Below, piece by piece: positions 17,003 to 25,360 of a stretch of DNA of 38,228 bases (positions are counted from its first letter, which is position 1; every line of letters starts with the position of its first letter). Made by a program: the position numbers and the translations under genes. Source of the DNA: Candidatus Didemnitutus sp. (GTDB lineage Bacteria > Verrucomicrobiota > Verrucomicrobiia > Opitutales > Opitutaceae); NCBI GenBank assembly GCA_030681265.1, contig JAUXXD010000216.1, forward strand, positions 1 through 38,228, read 5' to 3'. Below the pieces are notes generated by a model. The model was not told where the DNA came from. It saw only the letters and a list, made by a program, of their open reading frames with translations, and did not search any database.

Positions 17003-17265
17003 TTAATAAACGAGATTGTAGAATTTACCACTGACCTTGTGCGGGTCTTGCGGGATGTCCTAGATCAGGAGAAAGGCGATCAGGCCTTCCTTTGGGTCGA
17101 CCGTGTAAATGGCGTGCAGTCGCCCAGTCGGTCGGGAGAAAAGCCGGCGTCGGCCGGCTCGCTGGGCGGCAGCGCCGGTGCCGCGGCGGAAGCAGCGGAC
17201 GGCAGGGCGGTGCCCATGGCGAGGGCGAGGACGAGGGCTATCTGCGAGCGGAGCAGCGGGGTCAT
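17003..17265 (-). pseudogene. Serine hydrolase (class C beta-lactamase family) collapsed by internal deletion
   Basis: The ATG at 17265 overlaps the preceding CoA-transferase stop (ATGA). It begins a good signal peptide (ALVLALAMGTALPSAASA) and the mature N-terminus (PADAGFSPDRLG) of the beta-lactamase/EstB family. Then the frame breaks, and in another frame the extreme C-terminus of the same family appears (YTVDPKEGLIAFLLI, an in-frame TAG, then DIPQDPHKVSGKFYNLVY and stop at 17003). About 300-350 residues of catalytic core, including the SxxK motif, are missing. It is therefore a dead remnant with a large internal deletion, a frameshift at the joint and a nonsense codon. Confidence 0.75.
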
Positions 17266-18494
17266 TTCTGAGTGAAATCAAACACAACCCCGTCCGCGAT
17301 CAGGCGGGCGTAGGCGGATTCGTCGACGCCGATTTCGGCGAGCAGCGGGCGGTTGTGCTCGCCCAGCCTGGGGGCCGGAGTGCGGATCGAGCCAGGCGTG
17401 TCGAGGAGACGTGGCACGACGTGGTGCATCGGGATCTGACCCGTTTCTGCGTCGGGATAGTCGGCGATTATCTCCCTTTCGATGAAGTGCGGATCGGCGA
17501 GGATTTGGGAGACATCGTAGATGGGGCCGACCGTGACTTCGGCTTTTTCAAAAAAAGCAATGTTCTCCGCCTGAGTCTGTCCGGCAATGAAGCCCCCGAC
17601 AATGGCGTCGAGTTCGTCGGCGTGTTTCACGCGGCCGGCGTTGGTGCGGAAACGCGGGTCGTCGATCAGGTCGGCGCGGCCAATTGCGCGGAATAGTCGT
17701 TCGGCCATTTTTTGCGTCGAGCCAGAGAGCGCGACGTAACTGCCATCCTTGCAGCGATAGGTGTTGCGCGGCGCGGAATTGGTCGAACGGCTGCCCGTGC
17801 GCGGCTTTACCTTGCCGGTGAGCCGGTAGTTCGCGGCCTGCGGGCTGAGGATGGCGAAAAGCGGATCGAGCAGCGGCAGGTCGATGACCTGTCCGCGACC
17901 GCCGTTGTGCTCCACCTCACGGAGCGCGATCATCACGGCAGAAGCGCCGTAGAGGCCGGCGACTCCGTCGGCCAGATACATCGGCGGCAGCACGGGCTCG
18001 CGGTCGGCAAAGCCATTGAAGGAGGCGAAGCCCGACATGCCCTCGATGATGGTGCCGAAGCCGGGCCGCTGGCTGTAGGGACCATCCTGCCCCCAGCCGG
18101 AAATGCGGGTGATGACGAGCTTGGGGTTCAGGGCGAGCAGATCAGCTGGGGCGAGGCCCATCTTCTCGAGGATGCCCGGTCGGAAACTCTCAATGAACAG
18201 AGTCGCCGTGGGCACGAGCCGCCGGATCAGGTCGATCGCCTCGGGGCGGCGGAGATCCAGTGCGAGGCTTTTTTTGTTGCGCGAGTAGATTTTCCAGTGC
18301 GTGGAAACTCCGTTGGTCTGCCAGGCGCGGAGCGTGTCGCCCTCCGGCGGCTCGATCTTGATGACCTCGGCGCCGAAGTCGCCGAGAACCTGCGTGAGGA
18401 CGTTGCCCGCGAACAGGCGCGAGAGGTCGAGGATTCGGACGCCATCAAGAGGGCCGGAGGCATCGGGCGCGTAGTCTCGTCGCTTGAGAGGCAC
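17262..18494 (-). CDS. CaiB/BaiF-type (family III) CoA-transferase
   Basis: About 410 residues. Family III transferases move CoA between carboxylic acids through an acyl-aspartyl intermediate. The N-terminal fold is seen as ILDLSRLFAGNVLTQVLGDFG, then EVIKIEPPEGD and KSLALDLR; the catalytic Asp is D176 in YLADGVAGLYGA. The C-terminal domain has the usual RFRTNAGRV segment. I place the start at the GTG at 18494, eight bases after the stop of the CitE-like gene, which gives the normal N-terminus; the frame is open upstream but that part is the antisense-like Arg-rich overlap. The pair CitE-like lyase plus CoA-transferase suggests activation and cleavage of a dicarboxylic or hydroxy acid (malyl-, citramalyl- or itaconyl-CoA type). 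The true substrate is unknown. Confidence 0.9.
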   Translation of the reverse strand: MPLKRRDYAPDASGPLDGVRILDLSRLFAGNVLTQVLGDFGAEVIKIEPPEGDTLRAWQTNGVSTHWKIYSRNKKSLALDLRRPEAIDLIRRLVPTATLFIESFRPGILEKMGLAPADLLALNPKLVITRISGWGQDGPYSQRPGFGTIIEGMSGFASFNGFADREPVLPPMYLADGVAGLYGASAVMIALREVEHNGGRGQVIDLPLLDPLFAILSPQAANYRLTGKVKPRTGSRSTNSAPRNTYRCKDGSYVALSGSTQKMAERLFRAIGRADLIDDPRFRTNAGRVKHADELDAIVGGFIAGQTQAENIAFFEKAEVTVGPIYDVSQILADPHFIEREIIADYPDAETGQIPMHHVVPRLLDTPGSIRTPAPRLGEHNRPLLAEIGVDESAYARLIADGVVFDFTQK

Positions 18495-18502
18495 GCGGGA
18501 AA

Positions 18503-19387
18503 TCAGGGTTTGCCAGCGGCCATCTGCCGGGCGATCTCGACGATGGCGCGGGCGCGCCGGATGAAGGGTGCGTCGATCATCCACCCTTCGAGGGAGAAGA
18601 CACCGGCCGTTGTGTGATCGGCAGCCTCCACGACCCGGTGGGCGAACGCGATTTCCTCCTCGCCAGGGCGGAAGACTTCGTTGGCCAGCGGTATCTGGCT
18701 CGGGTGGATGCAGGTCTTGCCGAGAAATCCCAGCCTTCGGGCGGCAAGGGCCTCCGCCTTGAAGCCCTCGGGGTCCTTGATGGCGCCGTAGGCGGCGTCG
18801 TAGGCCCAGATGCCGGCTTCGCCCGCTGCGAGGCGCACGGCGAGTTGGATTTGCCGGATTGCGGCACCGTCAGTGCGGTCGATGCCGAGTGGTTCCAAAA
18901 GGTCGGCGAAACCGAGCTGCAAGCCCGCGACACGGGGGTCGGCAGATGCAATCTCGGCGGCGAGGCGGAGGCCGCGGGGCGACTCGATGTTCGCCAAGAG
19001 TTGAATCGGGCGCGTGATCCCGCGCGTCTGTTCCAGACTGGCGATGGCGGCGGCGGCGGCCCGGATGTCGTCGGCGCTCTCGACTTTCGGCAGGTTGAGC
19101 AAATCGAGACGCGGATGGATGACAGCCGCGAGATCCGCGGCGAAGTGCAGTGTCGAAAGTGCGTTGACGCGCACGATGAGAATCTTGCTCGAGGCGGCAA
19201 ATTCCAGGGATGCAAGCGCCGCGCCCAGCGTCATGCGGGCGGCTTCCTTGCCCTCTTCGGCCACGGCGTCCTCCAAGTCGAAGGACAGGCTGTCCGCCTG
19301 ACCTGAAAGAGCTTTGGGGAACAACTCGGGTCGGGAGGCAGGGACGAACAACTTGCTGCGCATGGGCTGTGTGTGGAGTGGAATCAT
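18503..19387 (-). CDS. HpcH/HpaI aldolase / CitE-like acyl-CoA lyase
   Basis: A 294-residue TIM-barrel lyase. Family marks are LFVPASRPE, SFDLEDAV, RVNA (substrate Arg), the metal ligand Glu E135 in NIESPRG and the metal ligand Asp D162 in LGFADLLEPLG. CitE-like enzymes cleave malyl-CoA, citramalyl-CoA or related hydroxyacyl-CoAs to acetyl-CoA and a 2-oxoacid. The start at 19387 overlaps the upstream stop as ATGA; an alternative ATG at 19363 gives MRSKLF and would also fit the family. Directly followed by the CoA-transferase, so the two probably form one activation-cleavage pathway. Confidence 0.88.
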   Translation of the reverse strand: MIPLHTQPMRSKLFVPASRPELFPKALSGQADSLSFDLEDAVAEEGKEAARMTLGAALASLEFAASSKILIVRVNALSTLHFAADLAAVIHPRLDLLNLPKVESADDIRAAAAAIASLEQTRGITRPIQLLANIESPRGLRLAAEIASADPRVAGLQLGFADLLEPLGIDRTDGAAIRQIQLAVRLAAGEAGIWAYDAAYGAIKDPEGFKAEALAARRLGFLGKTCIHPSQIPLANEVFRPGEEEIAFAHRVVEAADHTTAGVFSLEGWMIDAPFIRRARAIVEIARQMAAGKP

Positions 19388-21576
19388 GGGGCGTCGATTA
19401 CGCAGCGAAAACCGAGCATGCCGCTGCGGTCCTTGCACGGCGCCATCAGCAGGTATTTGCCGTGCTGGTCGAGCTGGTAGGCCTGCGGGAAATACCAGTG
19501 GGAGGTCTGTGGCTGGTAGGAACTGCCACCGCGAAGGGCGGCGGCGCGGGTGTGCTCGTCCATGAACTCATCGGTCCACTGCCATACGTTGCCGACGAGG
19601 TCCATGACACCGAAGGGACTGGCGCCGCCGGGGTGCGCGTCGACATCTGCGGGTGGCAGCAGGGTGCGGGCGCGATTGGGTTTGGGCAGGTTGGCGGGAT
19701 TCCAGTCGTTGCCCCACGGGTAAAGGCGTCCGTCCGTGCCTTGGGCGGCGTATTGCCATTCCCATTCGTGCGGAAGGCGCTTTCCCGCCCACGCGGCATA
19801 GGCGCGCGCGTCCTCGAGTGAAACCCAGGTGACGGGTTTCCGTTCCCAGCCAGTCTGAGGCGCGCCATCTTCCCAGTCGCGGAGGAAATGGTGGTCGTCC
19901 CTCGGGCGATAGCCGGTGGCGTCGATGAATTTCTTGAAGTCCGCGTTTGTGACGGGGTGGCGGTCAATGTGGAACGATTTCATCGCCATCCGGTGCAGGT
20001 GGGCGCGGCGGGGAAAATTTTCCCAAGGGTATTGGAAATCGAGGCCCTTCCACGTGTAGCCTTCGATCTCGATGCCGGTGACCTTGAAGTCGAATTCGCC
20101 GGCGGGGATCGTCACCATGCCGGCCGGCGCGACGGCGACAGGTTTGGTCGGAGCAATGGGGATGATTTGCTGGGGTGCGGCATGCCATTGGGCGGAAAGT
20201 GATTGAAGCGGAGCGGAGGTGAGCTCGCGGCGGCGGGCAAGGTAGGCGTCCAGTCCGGCTGGTTGCATGCCGACATCGACGCCGAGCACGGCACCGAAGC
20301 CGCGGGTCTCGAGAGGGAAGGCGAGGGCCGCCTGGCCGTTGCCGAGGCGCGGGGGGAGTTCGGCTCCGTTCCACACGTCGTAATAGCGGCGGCCTTCCTG
20401 ATGGGCGACGAGGAGTTGGTCGCCCGCCAGTTCGTATTCGTTGCGGTTGACGACCGTCCAAAGTGTCAAGCCGCTGACGGGAAACATCGTCGCAAAGACG
20501 CCTGGCTGGAGCGTGTGGGCGTAGGGCTCCCAGTCGGTGCTGACGAGCAGGTCGGGAAACTGGCGGTAAAGGTGGGCGATGCGGTGCAGCGCGGCGGCGT
20601 CGCGCGGGGTAAACTGGTTCCATACGCCCCAGATGTTTTCCCACGCGTTGTAGCCGGTGCCGTTGAAGAAAATATAATGGAAATCGTTCGTGCGGTCGCG
20701 GCCCCAGCGGTTTTCGGTGTTGGTCATGTGGCGCGGTTCGAGCCACTTCAACTTGGTGACGGCGGGAATGACCTCGGGCGGGATGAGTTTGCCCCAGCTC
20801 TGGAGGTTCCACATCAGGGCCTCGTCGGACAGCGGCACGGCTTCGGGTTGAAACACGAGCGGATGGCCGAGGGCGTCGGCTGCATCGAGGAAAGCGCGAG
20901 GCACGCCACTGTAGGTGTCGCCGTTGACGCCGTCGGCGCCTATGTTCTGGGCCAGTTGCGCGACGGCCTCCCAGTCGGGCGCGCCGGCGGGACGTGTGCC
21001 GTTGTCCCACGGAATCGTGGGGAGGAAGACCTTGACGCCGCGGCGATGGAAGTCGGCCACGGCCTGCTTCAGGCCGGAGAGGCCTCCCGGCAGGTCGGAG
21101 GCAAGGGCGAATTGGTTGCGATCGTCGATGCCGATGTTCGGGTAAACATACCAAAGGAGCACGCTGTCGATGCCGCCAAAACGGGCCGTGAGGTCGTCAA
21201 GGTAACGCTCGACGGTGTATTTTTCGGCGACCGGGTCGTAGAAAAACCGATCCTCGACCATCATCTGAGTGTGGACGAAATTGCGCTGTGCCCAACGAAA
21301 CTCGGGGCGCTCGTAGTTCGCTCCGCTGTAACCCATGCGGGTGAGATGCTCTTGGCGCCACTGGCGGAAGTCGCGCCGCCAAGCGTCGGCGCTATTATTC
21401 ACATCGATACGCCAGTGGCCGATGTTTTGAAACGGCCAGCTAGGTGCATGGCCGGGAACGGGGAGGAGTGGGCCGTTGCGGGCGTGCGACAGTTGAAACT
21501 CGGCAATCTGGGCCGAGGGGGCGCGTTGTGGCCGAGGCGGACTGGGGTCGGGAGTTTGGCTGGAAAGGGAGGACAC
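19384..21576 (-). CDS. Two-domain protein: TIM-barrel glycosidase-like domain plus formylglycine-generating-enzyme (SUMF1) domain
   Basis: 730 residues. The first part (about 70-460) looks like a glycoside-hydrolase-type barrel: DSVLLWYVYPNIGIDDRNQ, GVKVFLPTIPWDNGT, NIGADGVNGDTY, PLVFQPEA. Residues about 480-730 are an FGE/SUMF1 fold: PAGEFDFKV, HPVTNADFKKFIDATGY, VSLEDARAYAAWAGKRLP, EWEWQYAAQG, YPWGNDWNP, GVMDLVGNVWQWT, ALRGGSSY and a final LGFRC. Whether it has the oxidising Cys pair is unclear (PCKDRSG...FRC). The start is the GTG at 21576; a stop lies six bases upstream. No signal peptide is evident. It starts 87 bases from a LacI operator and heads the overlapping operon with the CitE-like and CoA-transferase genes. 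A glycan-modifying role is inferred; no sulfatase gene is in the window. Confidence 0.8.
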   Translation of the reverse strand: MSSLSSQTPDPSPPRPQRAPSAQIAEFQLSHARNGPLLPVPGHAPSWPFQNIGHWRIDVNNSADAWRRDFRQWRQEHLTRMGYSGANYERPEFRWAQRNFVHTQMMVEDRFFYDPVAEKYTVERYLDDLTARFGGIDSVLLWYVYPNIGIDDRNQFALASDLPGGLSGLKQAVADFHRRGVKVFLPTIPWDNGTRPAGAPDWEAVAQLAQNIGADGVNGDTYSGVPRAFLDAADALGHPLVFQPEAVPLSDEALMWNLQSWGKLIPPEVIPAVTKLKWLEPRHMTNTENRWGRDRTNDFHYIFFNGTGYNAWENIWGVWNQFTPRDAAALHRIAHLYRQFPDLLVSTDWEPYAHTLQPGVFATMFPVSGLTLWTVVNRNEYELAGDQLLVAHQEGRRYYDVWNGAELPPRLGNGQAALAFPLETRGFGAVLGVDVGMQPAGLDAYLARRRELTSAPLQSLSAQWHAAPQQIIPIAPTKPVAVAPAGMVTIPAGEFDFKVTGIEIEGYTWKGLDFQYPWENFPRRAHLHRMAMKSFHIDRHPVTNADFKKFIDATGYRPRDDHHFLRDWEDGAPQTGWERKPVTWVSLEDARAYAAWAGKRLPHEWEWQYAAQGTDGRLYPWGNDWNPANLPKPNRARTLLPPADVDAHPGGASPFGVMDLVGNVWQWTDEFMDEHTRAAALRGGSSYQPQTSHWYFPQAYQLDQHGKYLLMAPCKDRSGMLGFRCVIDAP

Positions 21577-21662
21577 GGGTTAGTTGGAAAGTTTTGCCGA
21601 AGGAAAAATATAACGGTCCGCAGGCCTGAGGCAGTGAAAAATACGGGTAGTTAAGCTAGTAG

Positions 21663-21674
21663 GCAAACGTTTGC
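21663..21674. promoter_or_regulatory. LacI-type operator 1, divergent region
   Basis: Perfect palindrome GCAAACGTTTGC with the central CG typical of LacI-family operators. It lies between the divergent FGE-fusion gene (start 21576) and lacI (start 21863), so one site could control both and give autoregulation. Confidence 0.82.
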
Positions 21675-21862
21675 TTGATAATCTTTTTGTTGTCTATGCT
21701 ATTTCCGAGCATGTCCGGTCGCTCGGAGCTTGCTAGCCAACAACGATGGACGCAAGTTGACACGCTAGCCGGTAATCCCTCGTGCCCTGCTGGCTTGGTA
21801 AAGGGAAGCTGGTTGAAGTATCCGGAAGTTTTATTCACTAAGAAACGAGAACCGCCCAGTCC

Positions 21863-22867
21863 ATGGAAAAGAAACCAAGTCTGATCGACGTTGCCCGCCG
21901 CGCGAAGGTAAACATTTCCACGGTATCGAGAATCATCAACAAAACTGGCTCTTTCGGCTCCGCAACTGAAACGCGAGTCCGCAAGATCATGAAAGAACTC
22001 GGCTACAAACCGAACCGAGTTGCCCGGCGCTTGCGCACGCAGGAAGGATCAAGTCACCTGATGGGATTGATTATTCCCAATATCCAAAACCCGTTTTTTG
22101 CCGACCTAGCGCGGGGCGTAGAAGACGTCGCATACCAGAACAACTTCGCTGTCCTTCTGTGCAACTACGATGAGGATGAGAAAAAGGAACGATTCTATCT
22201 CGACGTGTTGCAGTCCGAATCGGTGGACGGAATTATTCTTCCGCCGATCCACGAAAATGACCCCGCCGTGCTTCAGGTTGTGCGCAATGGTATTCCCGTC
22301 GTTTGCGTTGACCGCAGTCTATCGAGCGGCGCCCTCGACAAGGTGGAGGTGGACAATCACATGGCCGCGTTCACCGCAGTTGAACACATCATCGCCAAAG
22401 GGCACCGGCGCATCGGAGTGATCTGCGGTCCGGCGGACTCTTCCACAGGGCGCGAGCGTCTGCGCGGATACAAGGAGGCGCATGGTAAGGCGGAAATTCC
22501 GGTCAGGTCGGAATTCGTGCGTTTCGGTGATTTCAAGCAACAGAGTGGAAACTTGCTTGCACACGAAATTCTGTCGTTATCCCAGCCACCGTCCGCACTT
22601 TTCGTATGCAACGGGCTGATGATGATTGGGGCTCTCGAAGCCATCGCCGAGCGGGGGCTCAAGATACCGCGACAGATCGCTTTGGTGGGATTCGACGATC
22701 TCTCTCTCGCGGCAGTTTTTAATCCGCCGCTCACTATGGTCAGACAACCAGCCTACGAAGTTGGTAAATGCTCTGCCGAACTGCTCCTAAAGCGAATCGA
22801 GGATCCGAATCGTCCACCAACCAGTCTCAAGTTACTGCCCGAACTGATCATCAGGAAGTCCTGCTGA
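21863..22867 (+). CDS. LacI-family transcriptional regulator
   Basis: 334 residues. The N-terminal helix-turn-helix (LIDVARRAKVNISTVSRIINKT, residues 7-28) is followed by the hinge helix with YKPNRVARRLRT; Leu57 is the residue that wedges into the central CG step of the operator. The rest is a periplasmic-binding-protein-like sensor (MGLIIPNIQNPFFADLARGVE, then VDGIILPP, then ALVGFDDLSLAAVFNPPLT). The sensor normally binds a sugar or nucleoside and releases DNA. Four matching operators lie at its own promoter, the kinase gene and the receptor gene, so it is almost certainly the local repressor. The ATG at 21863 places the HTH at the usual distance from the N-terminus. Confidence 0.95.
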   Translation: MEKKPSLIDVARRAKVNISTVSRIINKTGSFGSATETRVRKIMKELGYKPNRVARRLRTQEGSSHLMGLIIPNIQNPFFADLARGVEDVAYQNNFAVLLCNYDEDEKKERFYLDVLQSESVDGIILPPIHENDPAVLQVVRNGIPVVCVDRSLSSGALDKVEVDNHMAAFTAVEHIIAKGHRRIGVICGPADSSTGRERLRGYKEAHGKAEIPVRSEFVRFGDFKQQSGNLLAHEILSLSQPPSALFVCNGLMMIGALEAIAERGLKIPRQIALVGFDDLSLAAVFNPPLTMVRQPAYEVGKCSAELLLKRIEDPNRPPTSLKLLPELIIRKSC

Positions 22868-22912
22868 AAAACGACGAAACCCTGTGAAAGTTACGCTTGA
22901 CTTCGGTGCGAC

Positions 22913-22924
22913 GCAAACGTTTGC
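22913..22924. promoter_or_regulatory. LacI-type operator 2, upstream of the kinase
   Basis: Second perfect GCAAACGTTTGC, 47 bases before the kinase ATG and 45 bases after the lacI stop. The position is suited to repression of a kinase-hydrolase transcript. Confidence 0.85.
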
Positions 22925-22971
22925 CTTAATGCGTTGCTGTTTTCTTTCCGAGAGCACGCTCCCCACTAATA

Positions 22972-23967
22972 ATGGATTCCCAAACTCACGTAGTTGTCGT
23001 AGGTAGCATCATGCAGGATCTAACTTTCACCTGCGTGAATTTTCCGATAAAGGGTGAAACGACAATTGGCCGACTGACCGTAGGTCAAGGAGGCAAGGGA
23101 TCCAACCAGGCGATTGCTTGCGGACGAGCCGGAGCCACGACTACTTTTGTTGGAGCGATGGGGCGCGACGGGTTTGCCGACCAAGTGCGTGAATACTATC
23201 GCAAAGAGGGCAGCGGATGTCGACTTGCGCTGAAGTCGCGCTTGGCCACTGGCACTGCGGTCATACTTGTAGACCGGAAGGGTGATAACCAGATCGTGAT
23301 TGAGCCTGGCGCGAATGAGCTGCTGTCCCCAGTAGACGTGCCCCGCTCCCTCTTGACGCAATCCAAAGTTGTTGTGGTCCAGCTCGAGTCGAATCTGCTC
23401 ACCACTGCGCATGTGCTCCGTGTCGCCCACGATGCCGGTGTGACAACCATGCTGAACCCCGCACCGATGCGTGCGGACTTCGATCCGAAGATGCTGAGAT
23501 TCGTTGACATCCTTGTGCCGAACGAGACCGAGTTCGTGGCACTTGTCAGGCAACTGCCGCACGTCCGGCGTCCTAAGTTCAATGAAAGCAGCCTGCTCCG
23601 GATGACGCCCGCCCAGCTGCATAACCTATGTCGGAAGTTTGGCGTGCCCACGCTGATTATTACGCTCGGGAGCCGCGGCTGCTTCGTGTCGGAGGCGTCG
23701 GGATTTCACCAAATCCCCGCACATCGCGACGTTGGTGTGGTTGACACGACCGGTGCCGGCGATGCCTTTTGCGGCGGATTTGCAGCCGGTCTGGTTCGAT
23801 GTGCCGGTCGTGTGGTTGATGCAGCGCACCTTGGCACTGCGATGGCGGCGCTTTCCATCACAAAGGCCGGTGCTGCCAGTTCGATGCCGACCAAGGCGGA
23901 ATTACGCCGCTTCTTGTCTCGTCATGGCCATTCGGTGGGATACTCGGCAAGCAAGTCCCCTAATTGA
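22972..23967 (+). CDS. Ribokinase-like PfkB-family kinase
   Basis: 331 residues. PfkB signature 1 is GQGGKGSNQA (38-47), close to ribokinase itself. The substrate-binding NPAP is at 162-165 and NETE at 184-187. Signature 2 is DTTGAGDAF (258-266), with catalytic base D264 and the anion hole. It phosphorylates a sugar or nucleoside with ATP in the cytoplasm; the closeness of motif 1 to RbsK favours a ribose-like substrate. It is preceded by an operator and followed after 76 bases by the ADP-ribosylglycohydrolase-family gene. The pair suggests that the hydrolase frees a ribosyl unit that this kinase then phosphorylates. Confidence 0.9.
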   Translation: MDSQTHVVVVGSIMQDLTFTCVNFPIKGETTIGRLTVGQGGKGSNQAIACGRAGATTTFVGAMGRDGFADQVREYYRKEGSGCRLALKSRLATGTAVILVDRKGDNQIVIEPGANELLSPVDVPRSLLTQSKVVVVQLESNLLTTAHVLRVAHDAGVTTMLNPAPMRADFDPKMLRFVDILVPNETEFVALVRQLPHVRRPKFNESSLLRMTPAQLHNLCRKFGVPTLIITLGSRGCFVSEASGFHQIPAHRDVGVVDTTGAGDAFCGGFAAGLVRCAGRVVDAAHLGTAMAALSITKAGAASSMPTKAELRRFLSRHGHSVGYSASKSPN

Positions 23968-24043
23968 AGAGAAATTGTTCTCTCACTCATATCTGACCAC
24001 AGCGATTGTCGCAGCAAAGTTATCTTAAACAAAAATTTACACT

Positions 24044-25036
24044 ATGCCTACTAAGATCCAATTGCCAAAGGACACTGCACTTCTGCAAGACCGAGCTCGT
24101 GCCAGCTTGATTGGGCACGCGATCGGCGATTCATTCGGAGATATCGCGCGATCCGCAGACTATCATCTGCAATACGGCATTACCATGGATTTTTCGGAAA
24201 AGCCGGCCCCAGGGACTGATGATACGGAATTCGCATTGCTGACTGCGCAGACGCTCATCAAGGCTCAAGGAAATTTAACGGACGCCGATGTCCTTGAGAG
24301 TTGGAAAGAACATGTTCTTCCATTGAGCGAATTGAAGCGGGGGGGCGCGAGCGAGAGAGAGGCAGCGGCCAACATCCGGCGTGGAGTGCTACCGCCTTTT
24401 TCCGGCATCTATAATTCACATTACATGAGTGATGGGGCCGCAATGCGCGTGACGCCAATCGGCATCGCTTGTGCGGGAGATCCGGAGCGGGCCGCTCATC
24501 TGGCGGGGATCGACGCACGCATCAGCCATTCACGCGATGGACTTTGGGGAGCGCAGGCAGTTGCGGCCTCCGTTGCCATTGCGATGGCCGGGGCTTCGGT
24601 TGATGAGATTTATCAGGCGGCGATAAATGTGACCCCCAAGGAATCGTGGATGAGATTCACGCTCGTGAAGGCGCTAGATGTTATCGGGGAGAGAAGGACA
24701 CTCGAGGCCTCGTGGAAGCCGTTGCATGATGTGTTGTGGACCGAATACAAGTCGGTGGCACCGGAAGCAGTTGCTTCAGCCCTGGCCATCCTGAAACTGA
24801 CCAACGGAGATTTCAGGCGGGGTATCATCTACAGCGGGAACTTCGGGCGCGATGCGGATACGATCTCAGCAATTGTCGGGGCGATCAGCGGCGCGATGAA
24901 CGGGATGAGCAGCATTCCTCCACCGTGGATTGACAAGGTTCGGATTACGACCGGCGTCTGCCTCCCGTTTACCAAGGGCATGGATATTTTTGCGGTCGCG
25001 TCCCAATTGGCGGACTTGGTTAAACAAGAGGAGTGA
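24044..25036 (+). CDS. ADP-ribosylglycohydrolase (DraG/ARH-like) family hydrolase
   Basis: 330 residues, all-helical metal-dependent hydrolase. The Mg-binding residues are visible: GDSFGD (28-33), G-T58-D59-D60-T61, and FGRDADT with D270, D272 and T273. SDGAAMR (129-135) is also typical. Family members remove ADP-ribose from proteins or small molecules, and several bacterial members clustered with sugar kinases (for example yegU beside yegV in E. coli) are thought to act on ribosylated small molecules. The context with a kinase, receptor and symporter favours catabolism of such a compound over protein de-ADP-ribosylation. No Shine-Dalgarno sequence; an A-rich stretch (TAAACAAAAATTTACACT) precedes the ATG. 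Confidence 0.9.
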   Translation: MPTKIQLPKDTALLQDRARASLIGHAIGDSFGDIARSADYHLQYGITMDFSEKPAPGTDDTEFALLTAQTLIKAQGNLTDADVLESWKEHVLPLSELKRGGASEREAAANIRRGVLPPFSGIYNSHYMSDGAAMRVTPIGIACAGDPERAAHLAGIDARISHSRDGLWGAQAVAASVAIAMAGASVDEIYQAAINVTPKESWMRFTLVKALDVIGERRTLEASWKPLHDVLWTEYKSVAPEAVASALAILKLTNGDFRRGIIYSGNFGRDADTISAIVGAISGAMNGMSSIPPPWIDKVRITTGVCLPFTKGMDIFAVASQLADLVKQEE

Positions 25037-25166
25037 TTGCCAATGCATGCCTCATATCAAGCAGATGGGGAGCTCACTGACAGGCTCCTGCGGTGTTTCG
25101 CATCAGGAGAGTGCCAGTTGGAATTTAATGTTGACACCAGAACGATTTTTTAAAGGCTCTTTTAAG

Positions 25167-25178
25167 GCAAACGTTTGC
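25167..25178. promoter_or_regulatory. LacI-type operator 3, upstream of the TonB receptor
   Basis: Third perfect GCAAACGTTTGC, 183 bases before the receptor ATG. A lone half-site GCAAAC follows at 25193-25198. Together with operator 4 it forms a spaced pair (about 166 bases centre to centre) that could allow DNA looping. Confidence 0.82.
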
Positions 25179-25332
25179 GTTCAATGCAGGACGCAAACAC
25201 AAACTCGGGTTCGACAAAGACTGTTCAATTCAGACTAGCATCACTTTTCCCGCCACGTGTTGCGAGCGACCTAAAGGCGTAGCCAACACTCCGAACCACC
25301 TCTTTTCCCTAAACATCCCAAGTATAAATAAC

Positions 25333-25344
25333 GCAAACGATTGC
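25333..25344. promoter_or_regulatory. LacI-type operator 4, at the receptor start
   Basis: GCAAACGATTGC, one change from the perfect site, inside the near-palindrome ACGCAAACGATTGCGT (25331-25346). It ends 17 bases before the receptor ATG, where bound repressor would block RNA polymerase. Confidence 0.8.
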
Positions 25345-25360
25345 GTATTTACCAACACCA

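Noticed and set aside
20203-21654. Long plus-strand open frame (483 codons) opposite the FGE-fusion gene
   Set aside because: Composition is Val/Gly/Glu-rich as expected from the reverse strand of a GC-rich gene, no motif is visible, and the minus frame has two recognised domains.
25131-25160. TTGACA-like -35 element before the TonB receptor
   Set aside because: No acceptable -10 hexamer at 16-18 bases; the true promoter is probably nearer operator 4.
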